The translations under genes and the position numbers were made by a program. Positions 35,059-42,611 of a stretch of DNA of 64,000 bases are shown here, piece by piece. Below the pieces are notes generated by a model. The model was not told the DNA's origin. It did no database searches and saw only the letters and a program-made list of their open reading frames with translations. Every line of letters begins with the position of its first letter. Position 1 is the first letter of the stretch. Source of the DNA: Bermanella sp036960565 (GTDB taxonomy: Bacteria; Pseudomonadota; Gammaproteobacteria; Pseudomonadales; Oceanobacteraceae). The DNA is taken from NCBI GenBank assembly GCA_036960565.1, contig JBALXQ010000023.1, positions 21,464-85,463 on the forward strand. The letters run 5' to 3'.

Positions 35059-35670
35059 TTAGGCTATATAGCCTTTAAAGAATTGCTCAACTAATGGTTT
35101 TGCATTTTTTTCTAGTGAGTACACATTGGGTTTTGCTAACCAATTTTGGGCCAGCCCCATTAAAAAAGACGACAAGCTAATGGCCAGTAGGGCTAGGTCG
35201 GTATCTTGATGAATTTCATTTTTCGCCTTTAATGCCCCTAGGTAAAACTGCAAAGATAAGGCATCTTGCTCAACCATGTCATTGGCTTGATCAATAAGGG
35301 CTTTGACATCACCAATTAATTCCACTTTAAAAAACAAAATATCAAAAAGCTTAGTGAGCTCAGGCTGATTCTCTAATTGAGAAAGCCACTTCACCATGTA
35401 GGTTTTTAAATTAGATAGACTAGGATCATTTTGAGTTAACCACTCATTGCTTAATTGATAAGTGGGTTTTAACCACTGCTCTAAGATAACTTCAAACAAA
35501 GCTGTTTTATTTTTGAAGTGCCAATAGATAGCCCCGCGAGTAACGCCTGCCTGATTGGCAATTTGATCAAGACTGGTATTTGCCAAACCTTTTGTAGAAA
35601 TAATATCCAAAGCTGCCATTAAGATGGTTTTTCTGGTTTTTTCCGCGTCTTCTTTAGTGCGCCTAGCCAT
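35059..35670 (-). CDS. TetR/AcrR-family transcriptional repressor
   Basis: 203 residues. The N-terminal helix-turn-helix is typical: ILMAALDIISTKGLANTSLDQIANQAGVTRGAIYWHF in AcrR-like form, and the C-terminal ~130 residues resemble the TetR_C_2 ligand domain of AcrR/TtgR. These usually repress pumps on binding hydrophobic ligands, but no RND pump is adjacent. Instead it sits behind DUF1329 and sterol-desaturase-like genes on the same strand. Two tandem TATACAT-containing repeats overlap its own promoter, and a longer palindrome with the same core precedes the desaturase, so it probably represses both. The ligand may be a lipid. The -10 TATAAT is at 35695-35700. Confidence 0.9.
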   Translation of the reverse strand: MARRTKEDAEKTRKTILMAALDIISTKGLANTSLDQIANQAGVTRGAIYWHFKNKTALFEVILEQWLKPTYQLSNEWLTQNDPSLSNLKTYMVKWLSQLENQPELTKLFDILFFKVELIGDVKALIDQANDMVEQDALSLQFYLGALKAKNEIHQDTDLALLAISLSSFLMGLAQNWLAKPNVYSLEKNAKPLVEQFFKGYIA

Positions 35671-35694
35671 ACCGATTATCCATCTTTTTGGGCA

Positions 35695-35733
35695 ATTATA
35701 CCTAGATCAAGGCATGTATAAAGGCATGTATAA
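35695..35733 (-). promoter_or_regulatory. Promoter of the TetR gene overlapped by tandem 12-bp repeats
   Basis: On the minus strand, TTTATA (-35) and TATAAT (-10, 35695-35700) are 16 bp apart. On the plus strand AGGCATGTATAA occurs twice in tandem (35710-35721 and 35722-35733), covering the -35 region. Its core TATACAT is also the core of the palindrome at 38162-38191, which suggests self-repression. Confidence 0.55.
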
Positions 35734-35807
35734 AAGGAGGCGAAAGATAGTAGCTACCTAATGGCACCACTATCTTTGAGTTGTCCAGAAGAAATCCTTT
35801 TATATTT

Positions 35808-37154
35808 CTAACGCCCCTTGCGGCGAAGGGCTCCGGAGGTAAATGCTTTACGTTTCATTTTCTTGCCAAAGTTAAATGGCTTTCTCTCTTCGTTGTTTAA
35901 TTCTACTAGGTAGCGACCAGACAATAAATCATAGTTGCTGGACGCGACGTACCAAAGGGTGTTGGCATTTACAAATTGAAGGGCATGACCTTCGGCTACA
36001 CGCCACAGTAAACCGTGATGATCGTAGTGATCGGCGGTGGCAATTTGCCAGCTGTCTTCGTCAATATAATAACTGCGCTTAGCATAGATGTGACGTTCCC
36101 CTTCTTTTAGGGTGGCTTCCACCTGCCACACACGGTGCAATTCATAGCGCGTAAAAACAGGATTCATGTGATTCTTTTTTACTATGTCGGCGTATTTAGC
36201 ATTTTTATCGGCTAATTTATAGGCGTTATAAGGAATATAAATTTCTTTTTTACCGACGAGTTTCCAGTTGTACTTATTAGGGGCGCCGTTATAAATATCT
36301 ATTTGATCAGAGGTGCGCAGGCCATCGCTAGCTTGGGATGGCGCGTCGTAGGCCACCTGGGGAGAGCGTCTAACTCGGCGTTGCCCTGCGTTATAAGCCC
36401 AAGCTCTACGAGGTTGATTTACTTGATCGATGGTTTCATGAACCAGCAATACGTTACCGGTTAAACGCGCTGGAGATTTAATAGAGGACGTGTAATAAAA
36501 CAAGATGTTGTCATCTTTTTTTGCATCAAACGGCTCTATTAGATATTGAGGTGCGGTTAATTGGGCTCGTACTTTTACAGCATTGTATTGGCCGTTCGCC
36601 TGTACCGGCAACAATGCCAAGTTGCGCTCAACCGAACCGCCGCGAAAACGACTTACATGATTCCAAATGACTTCCAGCCCACTTTTGGGAATGGCAAAGG
36701 GCACGGATTCATCGAAGTTAATCATACCATTACCACCGCTGACCAATTCGGTATTGGTGGCATTTTTTAGGGCCTTATCGTAGATGCTTTGTGGAAACGA
36801 AGCAGTACGGTGGGTTTTATAAACGGGCATTTGATAAGTGCTGGGGTATTTTTCAAACAGTGCGATTTGCCCCTTGGATAAATTTGCCTGGTACTGGCCC
36901 ATATTTTCATGGGTAATGATAAATAGCGGCTTTTCTTCGGCAAAGGCATTTTCCATAGGATTAGCGTTTTTATCTTGTTTTAAGCCGCCGGTGTATTTAG
37001 GGATGCTGCCACTTTCATTGCCGGCAGTTTGTGCGCCCATAAGGGTCAGTTCGCCACCCAGTTTTGTCGCCTCTTTGGCAGGCACCTTTGACCAAGCCCC
37101 AGCGCTTGCCACGCTGAGTAACAATAGGCTTGTTATTAATTTATATCGTTTCAT
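35808..37154 (-). CDS. DUF1329 outer-membrane-associated LolA-like protein
   Basis: 448 residues after a signal peptide (LLLLSVASAGAWSK). Family marks: EATKLGGELTLMGAQTAGN...IPKYTGGL near the N-terminus and QPRRAWAYNAGQRRVRRSP, VWQVEATLKEGERHIYAKRSYYIDEDSW and ADHYDHHGLLWRVAEG further on. DUF1329 proteins share the LolA/VioE-like half-barrel fold, are common in hydrocarbon- and sterol-using marine bacteria, and probably handle hydrophobic molecules at the outer membrane. Start ATG 37154 (the frame extends eight codons more); AGG lies 10 nt before. The desaturase-like gene lies 98 nt upstream and the TetR gene 137 nt downstream on the same strand. Confidence 0.88.
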   Translation of the reverse strand: MKRYKLITSLLLLSVASAGAWSKVPAKEATKLGGELTLMGAQTAGNESGSIPKYTGGLKQDKNANPMENAFAEEKPLFIITHENMGQYQANLSKGQIALFEKYPSTYQMPVYKTHRTASFPQSIYDKALKNATNTELVSGGNGMINFDESVPFAIPKSGLEVIWNHVSRFRGGSVERNLALLPVQANGQYNAVKVRAQLTAPQYLIEPFDAKKDDNILFYYTSSIKSPARLTGNVLLVHETIDQVNQPRRAWAYNAGQRRVRRSPQVAYDAPSQASDGLRTSDQIDIYNGAPNKYNWKLVGKKEIYIPYNAYKLADKNAKYADIVKKNHMNPVFTRYELHRVWQVEATLKEGERHIYAKRSYYIDEDSWQIATADHYDHHGLLWRVAEGHALQFVNANTLWYVASSNYDLLSGRYLVELNNEERKPFNFGKKMKRKAFTSGALRRKGR

Positions 37155-37252
37155 GTTGTTTAACCTGCTAATCGGCATGTGTACTGCCTTTATAAAATTC
37201 TAGCTGCTTCTAGCTGTTTGGCCCTATTTCTAGGGCTGTTTGGTGTGTTTTG

Positions 37253-38128
37253 CTAGGGGTCAGTTTTCCAGCCTGGACCCTTAAAGGCTGTTTTTAACTT
37301 ATTAATTAGACTGTTGGCATTTTTAATATCTTTAAAGAGTGACTTGTATTCGTGAAATTGAATGGCTAGGGGGCGGTTACTGTTGATGTTATTGGTAATG
37401 CCAAAACGTATTTTTTCATCGTTTGCCCTTTTGAATGTGCTAAAAAGCCTATCCCAGATTATGAGTACGCCGCCAAAGTTTTTATCGATGTAAGCTGAGT
37501 TACTGGCGTGATGTATACGGTGGTGGTTAGGGGTATTGAATATCCATTCTATAGGGCCTAATTGACCTACCGATTTTGTATGGATAAACACCTGAAAATA
37601 AAGGCTGATGGCCTGTATTAATAGTACCGATAGGGGATGAAAGCCTAACAAGGGCAGGGGCATCCAGAACCAGAATACAAAAAACGGCAGCCAGGATTCA
37701 CGCCAAGCCACACTAAAATTGAACTGCTGCGAGGAGTGGTGCACCACATGGGAAGCCCATAATAAGCGCACTTTATGGCTGCTCCTATGGAATATATAAA
37801 AGGTTAAATCTTCCAATAAAAACAAAGCGAGCCAATATCCTATGAAGGCCCATGAGTTGGTTTTAAACCAGATTCCATCCCAGTCAACAATACGAGCTTG
37901 GTAAGCCCAGTCATACCACCAATACACCACAGGTGCCCAAATAATGGCCATTAGAATGTAAAAGGGAATGACAAATAAATTGCCCTTAGTATCCCACCAG
38001 GTATATAAGCTTTTACCACTTTTCAATTGGTAAAGCAGTTCTAACAAAATGGCCGTGATGACGGCACAGCCTGCTATCCAGCGCAGGCTATCAAAAATGG
38101 GTTGCCATTGTGTCCACTCTTGCAGCAT
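37253..38128 (-). CDS. Sterol desaturase/fatty-acid hydroxylase family membrane enzyme
   Basis: 291 residues, with four to five membrane helices and the histidine clusters that bind the two irons: LTFYIFHRSSHKVRLLWASH (HxxxH-like), VVHHSSQQFNF and NTPNHHRIHHASN. The family uses di-iron and oxygen to hydroxylate or desaturate lipid chains. The start is ATG 38128, preceded by AGGAG 6 nt upstream; the frame runs 69 codons further up into the regulatory palindrome and would make no sense there. First gene of a likely unit with DUF1329 and TetR; an AcrR-like palindrome lies 34-63 nt upstream. Confidence 0.88.
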   Translation of the reverse strand: MLQEWTQWQPIFDSLRWIAGCAVITAILLELLYQLKSGKSLYTWWDTKGNLFVIPFYILMAIIWAPVVYWWYDWAYQARIVDWDGIWFKTNSWAFIGYWLALFLLEDLTFYIFHRSSHKVRLLWASHVVHHSSQQFNFSVAWRESWLPFFVFWFWMPLPLLGFHPLSVLLIQAISLYFQVFIHTKSVGQLGPIEWIFNTPNHHRIHHASNSAYIDKNFGGVLIIWDRLFSTFKRANDEKIRFGITNNINSNRPLAIQFHEYKSLFKDIKNANSLINKLKTAFKGPGWKTDP

Positions 38129-38161
38129 ATCTTTCTCCTGTTCTGTGTACTTTTCCCAAGC

Positions 38162-38191
38162 ATATATACATACGTGCATGAATGTATATAT
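38162..38191. promoter_or_regulatory. AcrR-like palindromic operator
   Basis: ATATATACAT - 10 bp - ATGTATATAT, a perfect 10-bp inverted repeat, lies 34-63 nt before the sterol-desaturase start. It resembles the E. coli AcrR operator (TACATACATT...AATGTATGTA) and shares the TATACAT core with the TetR-gene promoter repeats. Confidence 0.65.
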
Positions 38192-38430
38192 AAATATTGA
38201 AATATTTTGTGCAGGCTGAAAGGCAGCTGAGCTGGCGGATTTAAGGTGGATAATAGGTTTGGGGCTTAACGGACTGATTATTCTAAACCGGTGAGGGTGC
38301 TTTGCCTTTGGAGCTGACAAGGGTTTGCCATTCAATGTTTCACTGTGTAAACAGCATTACACATCCTATACAAAGGCGGCTTTTAAGCTGTCCTGCGGCT
38401 GCTAAACTTGCGGGGTAGAGTAAAAAAAGG

Positions 38431-38523
38431 ACCGCCCCATACCTGGTCTAAACATGCGCTTCCATTCACGATGGCGCGTAGAAGTATGGGGCGGTGACAC
38501 AGACGCGATGAAGGATGTCTGTG
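38431..38523. ncRNA. Candidate structured RNA in the long intergenic region
   Basis: ACCGCCCCATAC (38431-38442) pairs perfectly with GTATGGGGCGGT (38484-38495). Inside, ATGCG...CCAT pairs with ATGG-CGCGT across a TCACG loop. Immediately after, ACACAGAC pairs with GTCTGTGG (to 38523). This well-packed set of three stems with conserved-looking GC arms is unlike the surrounding AT-rich DNA. It could be a small RNA, a cis-regulatory leader or a decayed mobile-element hairpin; no known RNA consensus (6S, SRP, tmRNA, GEMM) fits. No T-run follows the last stem. Confidence 0.35.
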
Positions 38524-38746
38524 GTGGCTCTACTGTATACCAGCTTAAAAACCATTAGAGTGAACTGGATCTAATTTTGGTATGTAAGTACCTCCTTACC
38601 TGTTTGCACACCTAAGCTATTTGACCCGTCGCCATCCACCTTTTTTATTTTGAAACCTAAGTTTGGGACTTTTTCCTTTCCATAACGGCGGGGATTAATT
38701 CTCTGTGGTAAAATAGCGCCCTTTGTTACATTGCCCAGAGGACCTT

Positions 38747-39472
38747 ATGGGTTTAATTGAATTTTGTTTAACCGCAGTTGGTTTTTTAGTCATGGGGTTT
38801 GCCATGGGGCAGGGTGTTGAAGTGGTAGAGTTTAATATTTGGGCGGCAATTACCGCGTTAAGTACATTGGGCTTAGTGGGCGCGGCTTTTATTTTTAGAA
38901 ATGATTTTAAAAAAAATTATCAGCATCAAATTGAAATGGAAGCGGTGCAATTTATTTCTGACAGTGAAGCTGTAAAAATCTCCGAAGCCATTAATGCCAA
39001 TATAAATGATTTGAAACTTAATCTTTTGAATATGACCGGTGCGATATCAACCAATTCATATAGTCAGGAAGACTACGAACAATTAAAAGAGATTATTCGA
39101 GGCTATTGTGGAAATGCTGGAAAGTTAAGGCGCGTTGGCATTAAATTGGCCATTATTAAATCTATGCCCGGCGTTGGCAGTATTTATAGCAGCTATATTG
39201 ATTCTTTTGATTCCATCAGTAAAGATTGTTACGACGTAATCTTGGAATTGCGCCATACCACCGATCATAATTCTAAAGACGAATTTTATACTGAATTTCA
39301 TGCTGAGTTGTCCAATACTCAAGATTCAAATGATGGTAGTTCTGTTTTAAATCAAAAAGTGTCTCAGTTTTTAAACGATGGCAATAAAAATAAGTTAACC
39401 CATAAACTTATGATCGCCTGTCGTGATATTAGAGATATTTCTTTGAAAATTTTAAGCAACGACCACTCCTAA
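38747..39472 (+). CDS. Membrane-anchored hypothetical protein
   Basis: 241 residues. Two hydrophobic segments at the N-terminus (LTAVGFLVMGFAMGQGV and WAAITALSTLGLVGAAFIF) anchor a ~180-residue helical, Asp/Ser/Asn-rich soluble domain rich in coiled-coil-like helices. Start ATG 38747 with AGAGGAC 4-5 nt upstream; the frame extends to TTG 38723 but that lacks a site. I recognise no family. Adjacent genes (globin, DUF3127) are not obviously related, so no role can be inferred. Confidence 0.6.
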   Translation: MGLIEFCLTAVGFLVMGFAMGQGVEVVEFNIWAAITALSTLGLVGAAFIFRNDFKKNYQHQIEMEAVQFISDSEAVKISEAINANINDLKLNLLNMTGAISTNSYSQEDYEQLKEIIRGYCGNAGKLRRVGIKLAIIKSMPGVGSIYSSYIDSFDSISKDCYDVILELRHTTDHNSKDEFYTEFHAELSNTQDSNDGSSVLNQKVSQFLNDGNKNKLTHKLMIACRDIRDISLKILSNDHS

Positions 39473-39754
39473 ATATTTTATTTTTATTTGCTTAAGCCAT
39501 AAGCGAATAAAAATAAGCGACATCCCCTCGCGTTCTAATTGCTTATTGTTATTCTATCGATAGGGTTTTGTATGAAAAATATTCATTTTTTTTGATTACA
39601 GTATTGACGTTAAGTGATTTAGGGCCGTTATCTCTTAGACTTCGATTGCGTGCACAGCCCCAAAAAAGGCTGATAAAATCCAGAGTATTTATGATTGCAA
39701 TCAAGCATTCAAAGCCGTAAAGTGCGCGACCTTTTCGAACACTGTGATAATCCA

Positions 39755-40165
39755 ATGAACACTCACCTAGATCCTGCCGAAGGGGTCTTTCAAAGTTATG
39801 GCCGCGCCTGTAGCGATCCAAGATTTTTTGAAGTTTTTTATACGAATTTTTTGGGCAAGTCCGATGAAATTCGAGCCATGTTTGTCGATACCGATATGTC
39901 GGCTCAGCGTAGTTTGTTACGTGGCGGCGTAATGTGGTTGGTGATGCATGCACGGGGCATGTCGGACACTAAAATTCGCGCCCTAGGTGAAAGTCATAGT
40001 AAAAAACGTATGAATATCCATCCAAGCCTATATGGCCAATGGCTAGACGCCTTAGTTGAAACCTTGCATACATTTGATCCTGAATTTGATGCCCAGTTAG
40101 ATACGGTATGGCGTGAGGTGCTAAACCCTGGCATTAAACTGATTCAGGATATGTACGAAAACTAG
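39755..40165 (+). CDS. Single-domain bacterial globin
   Basis: 136 residues. The opening AEGVFQSYGRACSDPRFFEVFYTNFLG and the heme-contact part ALGESHSKKRMNIHPSLYG match single-domain globins and the heme domain of flavohaemoglobins, where the His of '..H......P..Y' (here His81) is the proximal iron ligand. It has no FAD/NAD reductase domain. It may bind oxygen or nitric oxide or act as a sensor. ATG 39755 is chosen since the globin fold starts there; no strong ribosome site is present and the frame extends to TTG 39695. Confidence 0.8.
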   Translation: MNTHLDPAEGVFQSYGRACSDPRFFEVFYTNFLGKSDEIRAMFVDTDMSAQRSLLRGGVMWLVMHARGMSDTKIRALGESHSKKRMNIHPSLYGQWLDALVETLHTFDPEFDAQLDTVWREVLNPGIKLIQDMYEN

Positions 40166-40301
40166 CCTTAAGTGGCTATTGTGAACCGGCTAAATATAAG
40201 GGGGGAGAGCGATGGCGTCCACCCTTATTTGCCAGAGACTCAATTCCCAAATTGCCCTTCATCAGTGTTATTATCCCTCTCAAATTTTCAAGGTAATCAT
40301 C

Positions 40302-40712
40302 ATGTCCAAGACTTTTGAAGTACAAGGGATCATTCATTCCTTAGGGGAAACTACGGCCTATGGCCAGAACGGCTTTACCAAACGTGAGTTTGTGATCAAG
40401 TTAAGTGGCGAAGGCGAAAACCCTGATTACCCGAATTACGTGGCTCTTGAGCTGATTAAAGACAAGTGCGCGCTGATGGATCAGTATCAAACCGGACAAG
40501 AGGTTATTGCTCACTTTAACCTGTCTGGTCGCCTTTGGAGCGCCGCGGGTAAGCCTGAGAAGTGCTTTACCAGCCTGCAAGCTTGGCGCGTAGAGAGTGC
40601 ACAAAATGCACAGGCCCCGTCTATGGCTCCCGCTCATTCGAATGGCAATGATTTTGATGGCATGTCCTATTCGGCCCCAGCCAATGATTTTGATGACGAA
40701 GTGCCGTTTTAA
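40302..40712 (+). CDS. DUF3127 OB-fold-like protein with an SSB-type acidic tail
   Basis: 136 residues. The N-terminal ~90 residues (FEVQGIIHSLGETTAYGQNG...FVIKLSGEGE...ALELIKDKCALMDQY) are a DUF3127 domain, which by sequence resembles a small OB-fold. A low-complexity linker with N, S, P and A leads to the terminal ANDFDDEVPF. This last part copies the acidic, Phe-ending tail by which SSB recruits repair proteins (DFDDDIPF in E. coli), and suggests that the protein works on single-stranded nucleic acid. ATG 40302 is preceded by AAGG at 8 nt; the longer frame from 40212 is not needed. A strong terminator follows. Confidence 0.82.
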   Translation: MSKTFEVQGIIHSLGETTAYGQNGFTKREFVIKLSGEGENPDYPNYVALELIKDKCALMDQYQTGQEVIAHFNLSGRLWSAAGKPEKCFTSLQAWRVESAQNAQAPSMAPAHSNGNDFDGMSYSAPANDFDDEVPF

Positions 40713-40741
40713 GCACCCACAAACTTGCTGTACCATATGAT

Positions 40742-40772
40742 AAAAAGCCCCTATTAAAAGGGGCTTTTTTGT
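40742..40772 (+). terminator. Rho-independent terminator after the DUF3127 gene
   Basis: AAAAGCCCC / GGGGCTTTTTT stem with a TATTAAA-type loop and a T-run. Confidence 0.92.
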
Positions 40773-41006
40773 AGGCCTGCCTTAATAAGTGAACAGCCAT
40801 TAGACCCATGCCTTTTTTAAAAACAACAGACCGGTTTGCTTATATATTTGTGGCCACCTAGGTCAACCTATTAGGCCCTGTAAACCAATGTGCTCTTTGA
40901 ATGTAACTGATAAAGTAACAATATAAGATGAATATTCGTTCAAATAATTACTTCTCAAGTTAACGTTATCACTTGTTAGAGTAAGCGTGAAAAAAGGTAG
41001 TTTAAA

Positions 41007-42299
41007 ATGAAAGCATTAAAGACATTCACTCAAGGTTTAGTGTTGTCTGCTGGTACGCTGTTGTTTACTAGTGGTTTATATGCAGCTACGCCCACTTCGG
41101 TTAATTCTCAAATTACCGATGCAGTGACGCAAGTGAACGCAAGTTCAGTTGATAATCTTCGTGATGTTATTGTGGTAGGTAATAACTGGGACGGCACTGT
41201 CGATATTTATGATCCCCACACTCATGAGCGTATTAAAAAACTGAATGCGGTACCAGATAAAGAAGCACGTTTAGAAGAATTAACCAGCAGCATTAAGCGC
41301 CGCATTACATCTGCCTTTATTAAAGAAGTCATTGGCGAAGGGCATCACCAGATGGTAGATGACATGTTCCCATCTAACGATGGCCGCCACTTGTTTATTT
41401 CTCGTCCAAGTTTTGCCGATGTGGTCGCGCTGGATGTTAACACTGGTGAAATAGTGTGGCGCACCCAGGTAGAAGGTTCGCGCTCGGATCACTCAGCTAT
41501 TTCTCCAGATGGTAAAGTCTTTTTAGTATCGGCTTCTACCGCAGGTAAAGTACAAGCCATTGATACCGCCACCGGCAAGATTATTGGTGAATTTGAATCA
41601 GGTGATCAACCCCATGAAAATACTTACTCTAAAGATGGCAAGCTTATTTTTCACGCTAGCATCGGCAAAGTATATGTGCCGTTCACTAGCTCTTGGTTAG
41701 ATTGGATTAAAGGAGATCGTTACTTTCAAATTGTTGATGCCAAAACTTATGAAGTATTACAGCGTGTGGACATGGCTGAAAAACTGGAAGAGTTTGGCAC
41801 CCCTTGGGTGGACAGTGCAGTACGTCCTATGGCCATAGCGCCAGACGGTAAATTTGTTTACATGCAAATTTCTTTTTACCACGGATTTTTTGAATACGAT
41901 GTAGAGCAACAAAAAATCACCCGAAAATTAGAGCTGCCTATACCCCAAGAAATAGCAGAAATGAACTTGCGAGATTATCAACTTAACTCAGCCCATCATG
42001 GTTTGGCCATTAACGGCGAAGGAACCAAGTTGTGTGTGGCAGCTACTATGTCTGGCTACGCCGCTATTGTAGATCGTGAAACCTTTGAATATAAAACCAT
42101 TCAACTATCCGATACACCGCTAGGAGCAAAACCATACTGGTCTACCGAAAGTGCCGATGGTAAGTTTTGTTACGTATCTGTGAGCGAGCAAGACAGGGTA
42201 TCGGTTATTTCTTTTGAAGATGCCAAAGAAGTGGCCAGCTTCCCAGTGGGGGATCACCCACAACGCATTCGTACAGGTAAGCTTATTTTTAATAAGTAA
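41007..42299 (+). CDS. Exported YncE-like beta-propeller protein
   Basis: 430 residues. Signal peptide (VLSAGTLLFTSGLYAATP), then about seven propeller blades with repeats such as GNNWDGTVDIYDP, DGRHLFISRPSFADVVALDV, PDGKVFLVSASTAGKVQAID, PDGKFVYMQISFYHGFFEYDV and GAKPYWSTESADGKFCYVSV. Similar to the YncE/PQQ-like exported propellers that sense or bind small molecules in the periplasm. Such proteins are often next to alcohol- or methanol-dehydrogenase systems, but no quinoprotein gene is here. An AAAAAAGG site precedes ATG 41007 by 7 nt. A terminator follows. Confidence 0.85.
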   Translation: MKALKTFTQGLVLSAGTLLFTSGLYAATPTSVNSQITDAVTQVNASSVDNLRDVIVVGNNWDGTVDIYDPHTHERIKKLNAVPDKEARLEELTSSIKRRITSAFIKEVIGEGHHQMVDDMFPSNDGRHLFISRPSFADVVALDVNTGEIVWRTQVEGSRSDHSAISPDGKVFLVSASTAGKVQAIDTATGKIIGEFESGDQPHENTYSKDGKLIFHASIGKVYVPFTSSWLDWIKGDRYFQIVDAKTYEVLQRVDMAEKLEEFGTPWVDSAVRPMAIAPDGKFVYMQISFYHGFFEYDVEQQKITRKLELPIPQEIAEMNLRDYQLNSAHHGLAINGEGTKLCVAATMSGYAAIVDRETFEYKTIQLSDTPLGAKPYWSTESADGKFCYVSVSEQDRVSVISFEDAKEVASFPVGDHPQRIRTGKLIFNK

Positions 42300-42611
42300 T
42301 TCTTAAATGAATTTGAGGGATTGTCTTAACTGTACAAGTTAAAGAGATTCATTTTTGAAATTAAAAAAGTCCCTTAATTAGGGGCTTTTTTGTTTTGGTG
42401 GTAATGAGAAACGGACAGAGATGAACTGCCTGTATTAGGCAGCTTTATGTTTAAAGGAGTCTAATTAAGGAAGATGATACAAATTGATACATAATAAATA
42501 ACCGCATCAATAGCTTGGCGTAGGACTGGAGTCCCCATCATCTATACGTAACTGAGGATTATTGTTAACATCCCGCGTTCGATCACTACGTAGTCCAGAG
42601 ACAGCAGTTTA
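42300..42611. other. Intergenic region before the acyltransferase
   Basis: 312 bp. The left part carries the terminator at 42363-42393. The right part is an AT-rich leader without a clear promoter, and no ORF was seen. Confidence 0.5.
42363..42393 (+). terminator. Rho-independent terminator after the YncE-like gene
   Basis: AAAAAAGTCCC / GGGGCTTTTTT stem with a TTAATTA loop and a T-rich tail. Confidence 0.85.

Larger units (their letters stand above)
38129..38746. other. Long divergent intergenic region with operator and structured element
   Basis: This 618-bp region is without a gene. It contains the palindrome at 38162-38191 for the leftward desaturase unit and the nested inverted repeats at 38431-38523. 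The ribosome site AGAGGACC of the rightward gene is at 38737-38744. The rest shows no coding potential. Confidence 0.6.

Noticed and set aside
38431..38523. Known RNAs (SRP RNA, 6S RNA, tmRNA, c-di-GMP-I riboswitch)
   Set aside because: Their conserved motifs are absent; left as an unclassified candidate.
39549..39953. Leftward 134-codon frame over the globin gene
   Set aside because: Antisense to a clear globin with heme-contact residues; composition (Arg/Tyr-rich) is typical of a shadow frame.
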